A stretch of DNA of 64,000 nt from Glossina fuscipes (GCF_014805625.2 NW_023998564.1:2300257-2364256); one strand, 5' to 3'; shown: positions 49,796-61,030, numbered from the stretch's first letter. Program-made: numbers and translations. Notes: generated from the sequence alone by a model not told the origin.

Positions 49796-50627
49796 TAAAC
49801 ATCGGAAGAAACTACTTTTTATATCATACAAAACCACGCCCAACTGGAAAACGAATGGCGTTTACGATATCAAATTTGACACAGATGTCTGTCACAGTGC
49901 TATCGGTTTAGAAAAAAATATTTCTCACGCTGGACAAATGGGCTTAGTCACATAGCTAAATTGATTCAGACCTATATATATATATACTACAAGAAACTTC
50001 AGCTTCCAAGTATAGAAAGAGTAATTAGCTTCCAATTCCAATTAGGGCCACCAAGTTAAAAGGGCTGTGGTTTCTTCTTTGGTTTTTGTGTAGATTTGAA
50101 AACGATTTTATTTTTATGTATTTCTCTACATGGCTAAAAGCAATAGAGGAATTAATGAATGCATAACACAATGATAGTAATAATAAAAAACCATTAGGAA
50201 AGTTACATTCAGACGGACTGACATGGCTTAATAATTTGATAATTTCCCGCTGATAAAGATTATATATTCTTCCTTTTATTATATAAACTTCTTTTTGGAT
50301 GTTGCATACATTATGAAAGGAGTATACACCCAATTCTCAGTTGTGAGTATAAAAAATGAAGAAATATGTTATGCTTAGAAGGAATAATACTATGGCACCT
50401 TTTTCATTGTGATCTCTTCTCTCTCATTCATTTAGTTTAATAGCGATTTCAAGGAAAAGCAATAAAACGCGTTTTTTTTAAAAATGTACAGTCCGAAATT
50501 AATTACTGCATTTCGTTTTGTTGTAGCATTTTACTTCATATCTACTACTAAGCGCGAGGGCATATTCGATTTGTCAAATGTTTGCAGCTCTGCTTTCTTC
50601 GAGCATCGATCACGTTATTATGACGGT
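49796..50627. other. Non-coding, nothing recognised
   Basis: Short TA tract at 49977-49986. The 102-codon minus frame at 50025-50333 has no domain. Confidence 0.35.
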
Positions 50628-51078
50628 TTTTATACCCTACACCACTTGTGGTGTAAGTTAGTGCGGTCATATGTAACAGGCAGAAGAGCTCAAGGTAGAT
50701 CCACCTTTTATTATACCGATCGATTCAGAATGGTAATCTGAATTGATCTAAACCTGTCCGCCTATTGAAAATGGTTCAATCGGTCAAGTTTTCGACCAAT
50801 CCCCATAGAACGGCTTATTCTGAAAAATCGTGGTAGAGAAAAAAAATTGCAATTCTTAAAATTTCACAGCAAAAGTGGCTAAGTACTAGTATTTCGGCAT
50901 TCTAAATTCGTATGGAAATTTTGGGCCCTCTGTGGCAAATTTTGAACCCCCCCATAGATGGAAAACTGAAATTCACACGACAAAAAGGTACAGTTTTCAA
51001 CGCTTCGTGATGAAAATTATATTCTAATAGTAATTTAACATAACAATTAAATGTACCAAATTTGGACATTCTCAGCCT
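50628..51078 (+). repeat. Dispersed repeat D, reference-quality copy
   Basis: Begins ATACCCTACACCACTTGTGG and continues with GTAACAGGCAGAAGAG, GGTAGATCCACCTTTTATTA and CGATCGATTCAGAATGG. Further on come GAAATTCACACGACAAAAAG and GATGAAAATTATATTCTAAT. It is interrupted at about 51079 by the 3' end of the CR1-like element. Confidence 0.75.
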
Positions 51079-51338
51079 ATGTATTTATTTATTTATTCCA
51101 CTTATACAAGAAACTCAACTGAAACAAAATGGCAGTCGAGTTCAATTGACTCTTAAGTAAATCTTAAAATTAATTAATAATAAAACTTAGTATAAGTACA
51201 ATAAAACAAATAAGGAGGAAAAAAAAAGCATGTACACAATTAGCATAGAGCCACACCCACAACCGAAATTGCAAGTGAACCCGATAATTGTTAACAACAA
51301 ATTAATTTTCGACTCATAATGATATATCTAAGGTTAAG

Positions 51339-53485
51339 TCAGTTTAAGTATGACATAGGTGAATCGCGCGTATTAAGCAATGTTGCTTTAATGGACTTTA
51401 AAGAGTCCGTTAATGAGAATAAATGATAGACGTCATTTAGGTTCTTGCAAACAACTCTGAGCCGGTTAAACAGTTCAAAATTATATTTGCATTGACTAAG
51501 CTTTATCAAGATAAAGCGCCTAGATAAGCGGTTAGGGTCATTAAAGCCTATCTCACGAAGTAATGCGGGCGAGTCAATTGCACCATTTATTAATTTGATT
51601 AAGAAGGAAACCCCAAGAACAAATCTACGTTTCTCGAGTGACGGTAAGGATAACAGAAGCAACCTATTTTCATAGGGTGGAAGAGGGGAAATCGGGTCCC
51701 AACCCAAATTCCTAAGGGCAAACAGCAAGAATTGCTTTTATATACATTCAATTGAATCTACGTAGCACCTATATGAAGGAGACAACACAACAGAGGCATA
51801 CTCAAGTATAGGTCTAACCAAACACGTGTAAAGCCTTTTCGTAATATAAGGGTCATCAAGCTCTTTGGACCACCTCTTTATAAAACCAAGCGCGGACCTA
51901 GCTTTGCTTAACGAGGACTCAGTATGCAAATTGAAACGTAACCTATAATCGAATAGAACGCCTAAATCTATGAACGAATCGACGTCTTCCAACCTGTGCG
52001 AATCAATGAAGTATTGAGTACTGAACGACTTCGTTCTTAAGAAAGAAAGCTTCTTACATTTATATAGATTTAGTTTCAGAAGATTGAGAGAGCGCCATGC
52101 AACCAAACTGTTCAAATCACTTTGAAGATGATGTGATTGCGATTCTACAAAAAAAGAAGAAAACAGTTTCACATCATCAGCATACATTAATATCTCACTG
52201 AATTTAATCACGGAGGGCAAATCATTGATGTATAAATTAAATAAAATAGGTCCCAAGTGGCTACCTTGAGGTACGCCAGACGTCACGGGGAATTCATCCG
52301 AGGTAATGAGGTTAAACAAAACCCTGAATGATCTACCATGCAGACAAGAGCATAACCATTCCACTAAGAAGAGAGGAAAGCCAGAGGTTTGGAGTTTAAA
52401 TCTAAGTAGTCTATGATTAACCATATCAAACGCTTTGCTAAAATCAGTTTAAATGACATCAGTGCGAGAACCACTAGAAAAAGCCTTGAAAACATGAGAA
52501 GTAAACTCTAACAGATTGGTCACCGTCGATCTTGTTTTATTAAAGCACGGGGGACCCTTGCTTCAAGGACGGGACTGCTTGATCGGAACGGATACAGAAA
52601 TAGCTTGATTTAATATATTGTAGAACGACGACAGTAAGCTTTCAATGCTTCCCTCTGAGAAATCGAGCACAATATGAGAAAGATGTGATTTTAGTATGGA
52701 AACATTGATTTTATGGAAATCATAAAGTTTATATGAAAAATTTGAATTTTGAACGTTATAGAAGTTCAACGAACCAACATACTTGTAATGAAAGGAAACA
52801 CCCAATGCTGGATGATATGAATCCTCAGGTAAACTAAACGAAAGACAACGATTAACGCAAACCTCAGGAAAATTTGCAAAGCAGAGATGAAGAAATCTAC
52901 CATTGCAATTAGGGGTACCATTTTATTGAACTAAATTATTATCAAATAATTCATTGAAGAACACACCGGCTTTATCAGATGTTGAGGAAGGAATCAAACT
53001 AGAACCATCACTGTAAACCCAATTGACTTGAGGCAAATTGAAGTCACCCGACGCAAGGACTACATCGGTAGGTTTAGATTGCTGGGCCACTTCACAAATG
53101 AGGGCGGCCTGTTTCTTATATACAGAGATATCCGAATTTGGGGGAATATAGGAACAGGTCACATATAAGTGTTTATTAGGAAATTTCACTCGAATGGCGA
53201 TAAATTGAACATCGGGAGTAGTTGGAAATTCAAACGAATAGGTGGGGATTGCCGAAGAAATGGCAATTAAAACACCACCACCATTGCGATACAAACGATC
53301 GTTTCTGAAAACTTGAAACGAATTATGGAAAAGTTCCGACGAATGTAGATCCGGCTTTAACCAAGTTTCAGTGAAGACCAAACAGGAAAACTCCGTGCTC
53401 ATTGAATTTAGGAAGGTAGAACGAATTTTTGAATTTAGGCCCCTAACATTTTGATAAATGAGAGAAAATGAGGCTGAAGAAATAT
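51339..53485 (-). pseudogene. CR1-like ORF2 polyprotein (endonuclease and reverse transcriptase), copy 1
   Basis: One continuous frame holds an APE-type endonuclease (SLIYQNVRGLNSK, FTETWL, SGDFNLPQVNW), a middle region (YDFHKINVSILKSHLSH), RT (STVTNLLEFT, FSKAFDMVNHRLL, GVPQGSHLGPILFNLYIND, catalytic YADDVKLF) and the C-terminal region (FALRNLGWD, LPPYENRLLLLSLPSLEKRR). It is broken by nonsense codons at 52923-52925, 52563-52565, 52449-52451 and 51738-51740. An in-frame deletion joins CFNKT directly to RSTVTNLL, removing the first RT blocks. The first in-frame ATG (53400-53402) lies after the QNVRGL motif, so a start there would lose part of the endonuclease. Confidence 0.9.
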
Positions 53486-54541
53486 TTAGTTTTTTGAAGG
53501 GGAAAGAGCTACTGCATTCGCATTACGGGGTCGATCCCGAGGGATAAATTCCTTAACTAGGGATCCAACCGGCCACAATGGTTTATTTAAAATCAAATCC
53601 ATATTTTCGGTCGGAACTAGAATTTTAAAAGATGAGATAGCTCTAGATTGAGAAGGACCCAGTTTGAAAATACTAACTCGCTTTAAATTGACAGAAGGGG
53701 CTTTCGCTGCCAGATAACCCCTTATGTTTTCAACAGATGTATCTGGTGCCAGTCTTGACACAAATATTGCCTTTCTGGGAGGAACTGCCTTCAAGCATAT
53801 GTCATCAGTACTGGGAGCAGCAGGGTTAACGGATGGGGAGTTATGAGTTGGGGAAAATATAGAGAGGGTAACCACACTTGCACGAGCAGCTTGTGCCACC
53901 TGCTCAGTTTGGCGACCAGCATTTACACTCGAACAGCGAGGAGGAGAGGACGATTTACTATTACCCTTATTAGTTCTGGGCGATGACGCCTGAGAAGATT
54001 GAGTGACATCTATGGGAGGAGATACCCTTGCCACTTCAGCATAGCTCAAGCCAGAAGGACTTCTCGGCCTATTTGTAACGTTTATGTTACCAACCGTAGC
54101 AGAAACGCTAACATTATTTATAGCCTTTAGGGAATCGCTAACTTGCACCAACGAAACGGACTTAGGAGGTGACGAACCACACGCTACGCTACGCGTTGAG
54201 ACTTTGTTAGCTGGAGAAGAAGATGATTGCGCAATATACCGACATTCATCAAACCTAATCTTGATTAATTAAAACTTCTCCCAGAAAGAGCCGAGATTTT
54301 TGCTCAAATCTGAGAAACAATTTCTCGTCTCCGTGAAGAGTTTGTAGAAATCAATGTCCCGCTTTCTACAGTCAGGACATGACCATCGTAAACCTTTAGG
54401 AGGATCAAGGACTGCATCAGCAGCACGGCCGGTAATACCAGCACACTTTGAATGTCCAAAGCGATCACACAACCAACAAGAAATGAATCGTTCAGATTCA
54501 GGGCCGGTTTTCACACGACATGGAGTAAATAAGCAATCCAT
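53486..54541 (-). pseudogene. CR1-like ORF1 protein (PHD-finger and RNA-binding type)
   Basis: ORF1 starts at ATG 54539-54541 and ends at TAA 53486-53488, about 351 codons in one frame with a single internal nonsense codon at 54269-54271. The N-terminus is a Cys/His-rich PHD-like finger: Cys at 3 and 8, then SCWLCDRFGHSKCAG and WSCPDC. A Ser/Pro-rich linker follows (NRPRSPSGLSYAEVA, SSPRTNKGNSKSSSPPR). The C-terminal part (RKAIFVSRLAPDTSVENIRG, SFKILVPTENMDLILN, PVGSLVKEFIPRDRPR) is the conserved domain of fly CR1-like ORF1 proteins, probably nucleic-acid binding. It ends at a slippery heptamer immediately before the stop. Confidence 0.85.
53489..53495 (-). promoter_or_regulatory. Putative -1 ribosomal frameshift site A AAA AAC
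   Basis: The last ORF1 codons are TCA AAA AAC TAA, so the heptamer A AAA AAC is in the phase required for simultaneous -1 slippage, and the ORF1 stop follows at once. After a -1 shift, translation continues CTA AAT ATT TCT TCA, which is exactly the ORF2 frame. The ORF2 frame opens only about eleven codons upstream and has no ATG before the conserved QNVRGL motif. I have not modelled a downstream stimulatory structure. Confidence 0.55.
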
Positions 54542-54935
54542 GTCAATTGGAACAACAAAAGTAGCTTATGAAGGGAAAAAAGAAAAATTAAAAAATTCCC
54601 CGGCAGCGAATTAAAGCAAATATCTCACTACCTTGCCCACTGTAAATAAAGAGCGAAAGCTAAAGAACTGTAAACAAGAGATTAACAGGCAAAAAAAAAG
54701 ATAGTTTTTACAAAGAGCTCAATTGTTGCTTACACAAACCCAAAATGATTTTTTCACATAAATGATTATAATATTCATATACGTTAAATTAACACTTTAT
54801 TCTTTTAGAGAAATTATAAAATTGAACACGATTAAAGCAAAAAATAAACATAAAAGCAAGAAATACACTAAAAAATTAAAATATTTCTTGCACTGAATCA
54901 AAACGCGACCACAACACGACGCAGAGTTGCCAAAC

Positions 54936-56131
54936 TTGATTTGGATCCTGTACTAATAATAACAATTTTCACGAAAATTGACCCTGTAGAGCAGGAAAGT
55001 CTTGGTTTGGTGATGTGATGTAGTGGTAAAAATTGAACCACAATATTATAGTAATTTCATAGAAAAATTAACTCTACAAAATTTGGACAACGTGCGCCTA
55101 TTTATGGGTCCTGCTTTATCTTAGGATTAAACTTGTATTACATTAGGTTCCGTTTTGGACCTGCTTCGCCATACATACGCACTTGAAAACATTTGCTTTT
55201 ATATTGAAATATTTGTATTCTAGAATAAAAATAAAGATTGTGTTAGACAATGGGTTGTAGGATATTTATTGGTCGGTCTTGCTCGACTATAACGTTCTTC
55301 CTTGTTATCAGCAGATGAAGGCAGATATTCACAATAACTTATTAATATGTATACTCTTATACATCAATAGGAATAAAGGAAGGATTAAAAGTGGCTATAT
55401 ATACATTTACCTTGCAGCTAATCAATATAGGCTAACGAGATTCTAAGCAGAAAGAAGAAAAGAAAAAGAAGAGTCATTTCATAAATTTGTCCGCTGCAAA
55501 CCTTACCCAGCGGAAGGAGAGAAACTTAGTTTCAAACAAACGCGTGATTTACGTTAGATTTCTGTTCAAAAACACTCTTTAGGGCTATCATTATTCAAAC
55601 AAGCAGGCTATCCGGTAAGAAGTTGCACATATTCATCAGCTCAGTTATCTCTTACGAGGTACTGGCTAGCTAGGTCTAGCTAAGCGTTTTTCACAACAAA
55701 CAAATTTGTTTAGATACAATTTCGTAAAAAAGTAGTGAATACTGAAAATTCGATCTGACGTAAGCAATAGCGTCTCATCATTCTGCTTTCTTTTCGGTTT
55801 TAATTCATTTTATTAAATTGTAATCGTCATAAATTATGAGTAATTGCGTGATTGTCATTATTGATTTAAATACGAATAAGGAAATTTCACAGCTTTTTTT
55901 TTTTATTCCGCTTATTTAACTCTCAATGCCATAAATAAATTTTTATTTGGTTTTGGTTTAATTTCTTTTTTTTTTGCGTTTTATTCAAAAAGGCAAAATG
56001 TGAAAACAATTATTAATAAAACAACTTATTGACATACCGTAAACGCATAAATTATTTAATAGTTAATTAAAAAATATTAAAAAATAATTATAAACAAACG
56101 TTTTTAAAATCATGATTATAAAAATGTCAAA
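54936..56131. other. Spacer between the two CR1-like copies
   Basis: Probable repeat D-like sequence at about 54990-55150 (CTACAAAATTTGGACAACGT resembles GTACCAAATTTGGACATTCT at 51048). The rest is AT-rich and unassigned. Confidence 0.4.
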
Positions 56132-58073
56132 TGCCAATCTATGAAATACTGAGTAATGAATGACTTTCTTCTTGAGAATGAAAGCTTCTTACATTTACGC
56201 AACAAAATTATCCAAATCACCTTGAAGCTGACGTGATTACGGTTCAACAGAGAAGGAAGAAAACAGTTTCACATCATCAGCATACATTAAGATCTGGCTG
56301 GAATTAACCACCGATGGGAGATCGTTAATGTGTAAATTAAATAAAATGGGTCTTAAGTGACTTCCTTGAGGTACGCTAGACAGAAGGGGGAATTCATCCG
56401 AGGTGATGAAGTTAAACAAAACCCTGAAGGATCTATTGTGCAGATAAGAGCTTATCCATTTCACTAAGTAGGGTGGGAAATCAGAGGCTTGGAGTTTAAA
56501 GATAAGTAGTCTGTGGTTAACCATATCAAATGCTTTGCTTAAACCAGTGTAAATAACATCTGTGCGAGAGCCACTAGAAAAAGCCTTGAAAACATGGCAG
56601 GTAAACTCTAACAAGTTGGTGACTGTAGATCGCCCTTTAGGAAAGCCGTGCTGGTGCGGAGAAAAATACGAATTAATGGAAAAGGCCAAATGCTGAGTCA
56701 CAATACAACTCGAACAACTTGGGCAAGACACTCAACGTGGCTATGCCTCTGTAGTTCTCAACAAATTGTCTACTTCCACTTTTGTGGATAGGAATAAGGA
56801 AACTACTCTTCCAACATGAAGGGAAAACACCTAAATACAAGGACATGTTAAAAATCTTTGAGATCACACAACATAACTCGACAGCGCAAGATTTAAATAC
56901 ACATGATGGAATTCCTTCAGGTCCAGGCGAACAACTGTATTTAAGAGAACTCAACCCTTTAAAAACGTCATCTTCCGGAATAACCATGTTAGGTATTGAA
57001 ACCGAGTTAGTTGTAGGATATGGGTCGTTTGCTGATAAATCGAAATTAGCAATCGAAAAGTTTCGTCGGAAATACTCAGCAAATAGATTTGAGATTTCAA
57101 AATCATCCGAGGAATCAGAGCCATTAAAAGAAACATGAGAGGGATATGAGGATATTTTTCTTTTAGAGTCAACAAATTTAAAGAAGAATTTAGGATTAGT
57201 AAACAGACAGGATTTAATGGACTGAAGGTACCTGCAGTAATAATGATGGTTGAGGGAGTTAAATCTATGCCTCACCACCGAGTAAGCGAAATAGTCGAGC
57301 GCCGAGCCACTTTTCGAATATTTTTTGAATAGCGAGTTTTTTCTATTCTTGTGATATTTAATTGTCTTATTAAACCACGGGGGACACCTGCTTCGAGGAC
57401 GACACTGCTTGATCGGAACAGATGCAGCAACAGCTAGATTTAATGTATTGTAGAACGATGCCAATAAGCTTTCAATACTACCGGTTGAGAAATCAAGCGT
57501 CAGATGTGAAAAACGATGTTTTAGTAATACAATATTGATTTTATGAAAATCATAATAATTATTTAAAAAAGTTTGATTTGGCACATTACGGCATTTTAAC
57601 AAACCATCATTCATAGGATGAATGGAAATGCATATTGATGGATGATAAGGATCCTCAGGTAAACTAAAAGGTGGACAACGATTTACGTTAATCTCGGGAA
57701 AATTGGCAAAGCAGAGATCAAGCAGTCTACCATTACAATTAGGGGTGCGATTATATTGACCCAAATTATGATCCAACAATTCACTAAAGAACACAACAGC
57801 TCTATCAGACGTTGAAGTAGGAACCAAACAGCCAGAATTATCAGTGTTACACCAAGTGACTTGAGGCAAATTGAAGTCACCCAATGCAACGACCAAATCG
57901 GTGGGTCTAGAACGCTTGGCCACTTCACAAATGAGGGTAGCGTGTTTCTTGTAAATGAAGATATCAGAATTTGGGGGAATATAGGAGCAGGTTATAAATA
58001 GATGTTTATCAGGCATATTCGCACGAATAGCGATAAATTCAACGTCAGGAGAAGTGGGAAATTCATAATTCAT
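56132..58073 (-). mobile_element. CR1-like non-LTR retrotransposon, copy 2, lacking both ends
   Basis: Same family and orientation as copy 1 but clearly diverged. It starts inside the endonuclease (YEFPTSPDVEF) and ends inside the RT just after the YADD region, where a further deletion joins LDNFVA to the later KKLSFSRRKSF sequence at about 56210. Missing the 5' end is normal for LINEs. Missing the 3' end is not, and implies a later deletion or rearrangement. Confidence 0.88.
56237..58073 (-). pseudogene. CR1-like ORF2 fragment (endonuclease C-terminal part, linker and RT), copy 2
   Basis: The frame 58073-56673 holds the rest of the endonuclease (TCSYIPPNSDIF, LGDFNLPQVTW, NCNGRLLDLCFANFPEI), a linker (PPWFNKTIKYHKNRK) and the first RT blocks (SPGPEGIPSCVFKSC, KSSFLIPIHKSG, VENYRGIATLSVLPKLFE). 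A frameshift between 56731 and 56673 moves to HQHGFPKGRSTVTNLLEF, SKAFDMVNHRLL, VPQGSHLRPILFN and the catalytic YADDVKLF. It retains the block deleted from copy 1, so it shows what copy 1 lost. Not functional. Confidence 0.9.
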
Positions 58074-58764
58074 AATTCAATATAATTTTGTTTATACCTT
58101 CAATGGCTTGCAATATACTAAGCATAGTTGATCACAACGTACATAAAGTACCACAACATAAACTTAAATGTCCGTTCATGCGGTTAATGTTTACATGATT
58201 GGTTATGCGTTGTCAAATAAGGTATAATTTGCCCCGTTCGACTGTTATTTGTTTTTCTCCTTTTCAGAATTGTCTCAACCGTGTAAAGGTGACTTCAAAG
58301 GTGACTTTGATTCTGGCTTTCGCCCAGAAATCCCAGAATTTCTGCCGTAATGTAACAAGGTGGTCGAGCACTAAGGTGCGTATGCGATTCATAGTAAAAT
58401 TTTAATAATATGTCTTTATTTATGTAATGAGTCGTTAGAACACTTTTTCGCTCTCTGCACCTTCTATTCATCCTAGATCTTGACATCAACGACGTTGTTT
58501 TAGTTATTTGATACATTCTGGCTCATACACATCCGTATAATTTCTTCCTTATACGATGTCGTATAATTTCTTCCTTATACGCTTTGCTAAAGACTGCTTT
58601 ATTGGCTGAATGCACATTTTTAAAATGACATGCATACATGTTGACATAAAAAAATATATGAAAAATTCAAGGTTGTACATCACTTACGATGCAGCATATA
58701 TTATGCGTGTGTATGTGTTTATATGTATTTCCCAGCAGAGGTTAAGATAACAATCACTGGTTAT
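58074..58764. other. Non-coding with one perfect tandem hairpin repeat
   Basis: Nothing coding recognised. See the repeat at 58534-58582. Confidence 0.4.
58534..58582. repeat. 26-bp tandem duplication of a short hairpin
   Basis: CGTATAATTTCTTCCTTATA recurs with a 26-base period, at 58534 and 58560. Each unit contains a 7-bp inverted repeat, CGTATAA ... TTATACG, with an 8-base loop. Confidence 0.9.
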
Positions 58765-59420
58765 TATAAGGATCGAGTCAGAAGGACATTCCAAAACGCT
58801 TTAAATATGCCTGTTTATCCATCCATTCAATGTCAGGCCCAGTATTCTTGTTTTCAAGCAACAGGTCGCCATTTTTGAGACATTTTAACAAAGTTCAATA
58901 CACTAATTTGTTCTGGCTAAGAACCCTATAGAAAGTGAATTTGATCGAAAAAAGAAAACTACTTTTAACGACCGCTCCCCTTATACCAATTTATGTTGAA
59001 GGATTCTTCACATTAAACAAGAATGCAATTTTCGTAACTTCTCGACAAAATTTGCTGAGCGGTAGCATTTGGCTATACCAAATTTACGTGAAAAATATGG
59101 ATAATATGGACCAATGACTTGACCCCGTACATATAACCGTTGCTGCGAAAAGTAAGCTTTCTATACAGGAAAAAAGCCCCATTTTTTAAAATCTGGCCCA
59201 TAATGGAAGTTTGACATGAAAATCAACTGTACCAATTTTGAATCATGTACGTCCATTTCCTGGGCCGCACCCACTACAATGGTTCTCAAGCGAAGTAAGC
59301 TTTTATATGACAAAAGCGTCAATTTCTAATTAACTACACCGAATATGGACCATGTAGAGCTATATTTCGGATCCAAGCTTGTATAAAGGCACTTGGGAAA
59401 AAAGTTAAATTTCTTCGAAA
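58765..59420 (+). repeat. Dispersed repeat D, extended copy with tandem internal monomers
   Basis: Has GATCGAGTCAGAAGGACATTC, CCTGTTTATCCATCC, TTCTTGTTTTCAAGCAACAG and TTTTTGAGACATTTTAACAA. It then continues into two diverged units of about 125 bp, in which GCGAAAAGTAAGCTTTCTATA and GCGAAGTAAGCTTTTATATG mark the same point. Confidence 0.65.
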
Positions 59421-59443
59421 ATATGGTAACACTAGCAAAGCAT

Positions 59444-59545
59444 CCGCCTGAGTGGACTAGCAAGCTAATGATCTTGAATAAAAACTCAATGGTCGTGGGT
59501 TCAAATCTCATGCGCGGTAGAGTTTTCAATAAACATTAATTTACT
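59444..59545 (+). repeat. tRNA-derived SINE family A, second copy
   Basis: Head CCGCCTGAGTGGACTAGC and B-box-like GGTCGTGGGTTCAAATCTCA, then GCGGTAGAGTTTTCAATAAA, closely matching the 25.85-kb element. It has a degenerate A/T-rich 3' end and no clear target duplication. Confidence 0.75.
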
Positions 59546-60602
59546 AATACTATAAATTTTCAATAAAAGTTAATATTAATGAATGATTTGGACAAGAAGA
59601 TTTACTGTACTAAATTTGGATTGAGTTCACGTTTCAGTACCCTTCCACATAAGGGCATGGCCTTACGCTTTGAAATTAAATATAATAACAAAAATCTTTT
59701 GCTTTACATCATAAATATAAAGGAAGAATTTTAGCAGAAAAAAATGTGTAGGATTTTTAATGGTCGATGAAATCGATGGATTTGAAATGGTAAACGCAAG
59801 AAATTCAAACAAACTTTTTAAATGTAAGTGTACCATAAATATATATATTACATCTATAGTTAAAACTTATAGTAGAAAAATTAACTGAATTTTTTGCTCA
59901 TGTTTATCCGAATTACTCAAGCGATTTTCAGAGTCATTTATTACTTTCGCAACTTAACATTCCTACCATTTGTACAGCTATTATATGTAGATATTTTTTC
60001 GCCAGCACATGCAAAGTCCTCCTTAATTTGTTATCAACGTGTCAAGCAATAGTATTTTTTAAGGGTAAAAAAATAATGCAATGATTCAATATTCATTTAC
60101 AGCCAGTACAGACGAAGAAATATTTGACAATATAGCGCACATGTCGGTACGCTGTAGACTAATTGAAGGTGATGATTGATGTTCTTGAAATTCAGTCGCT
60201 CGACAATTTAATCTTAATTTTTTTGGACCATACGGCAAATTTAAAATGTTTACTGTCTTTTTTAAACTGCTTTTTTGAGAAAGCTTTTGATTTCGATGAA
60301 GTCGTAGCCATTTTAATTGGATCAGTCGATTACACCTTAAGTAGTGAATGAGAAAACCTTGGCAAGATGAATACCACATTTCATCGAACTAATACTCAAG
60401 GTAATTATTTTTCCTACAACTTGTTCTCAGTTATCAAGAGAATAAAATTTACTTTATGGAACCCTTCGTGATTATGAACATTAATGAAGAGCTAAGGTCA
60501 AGTAATCATCAGTAAAAAGCCAATGAGAGTTATTGCGTTAATTCTTTGGAAAACAAAAACAGTAAATTGAAAACCAGTAAAAACCCATTAGGCTGCAGCC
60601 TA
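59546..60602. other. Non-coding, nothing recognised
   Basis: Open frames on both strands around 60086-60379 overlap one another and contain no known motif. Confidence 0.35.
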
Positions 60603-60712
60603 TCATCTCCTTGCCTCTTTCTCTTTCCTCACTTGCTTCTGACCGTCTTTGTATTACATGAATAGGAGATATCCCCTGAGTGATTGATCATATTTAAAAA
60701 AAAATAATAATA
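60603..60712 (+). repeat. SINE family B, 3' fragment
   Basis: CTCCTTGCCTCTTTCTCTTT, TTGCTTCTGACCG, then CCCCTGAGTGATTGATCATA followed by an A-run and AATAATAATAA. The head is missing. Confidence 0.65.
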
Positions 60713-60739
60713 AGAAATTCAATGAAACCAAGTAAAAAT

Positions 60740-61030
60740 GCTACAGTGGGGCCCCTACATGACGGGCAATGTAAAAATTAGGCGTGTAGGATCCAAATTG
60801 CCTATGGTTGATTTACTAAAAACGAATTTCCATCATAAAATTTCAAAAATTAGATCCTTTTGATGTATAAAGTTTTCATTACAATTTTTCCTTGGGTTGG
60901 AATGCAAAAAATAGACTGATGTCAAATTATTATTACGAAAAAATTTTCATCAACAAATACTGAAAATTAGGCCCCTTTGCCATGCATGGATTCAGTTTCC
61001 ATAGGAACACTTATATGGCAAGAGGCCTAA
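60740..61030 (-). repeat. Dispersed repeat D body, two tandem monomers
   Basis: AAATTATTATTACGAAAAAA, TTTTCATCAACAAATACTGA and ATTAGGCCCCTTTGCCATG match the reverse complement of 50950-51050. The preceding sequence (GATTTACTAAAAACGAATTT, CCATCATAAAATTTC, TTAGATCCTTTTGATG) is a diverged second monomer. Confidence 0.6.

Larger units (their letters stand above)
51079..54935 (-). mobile_element. CR1-like non-LTR retrotransposon, nearly complete, copy 1
   Basis: Minus-strand element: 5' UTR of about 390 bp (54542-54935), ORF1, ORF2, 3' UTR of about 260 bp and a short terminal repeat GGAATAAATAAATAAATA. The protein content (PHD-type ORF1, APE endonuclease, RT with GVPQGSHLGP) is that of the CR1 group. 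About 0.7 kb between endonuclease and RT is missing compared with copy 2. I see no frameshift in ORF1 or ORF2, only single nonsense codons, so it is a fairly recent insertion. It lies in a repeat D copy. The 5' boundary is an estimate. Confidence 0.88.

Noticed and set aside
56782..57138. 118-codon plus-strand frame
   Set aside because: It is the antisense of the CR1-like RT region of copy 2, which is clearly coded on the minus strand.
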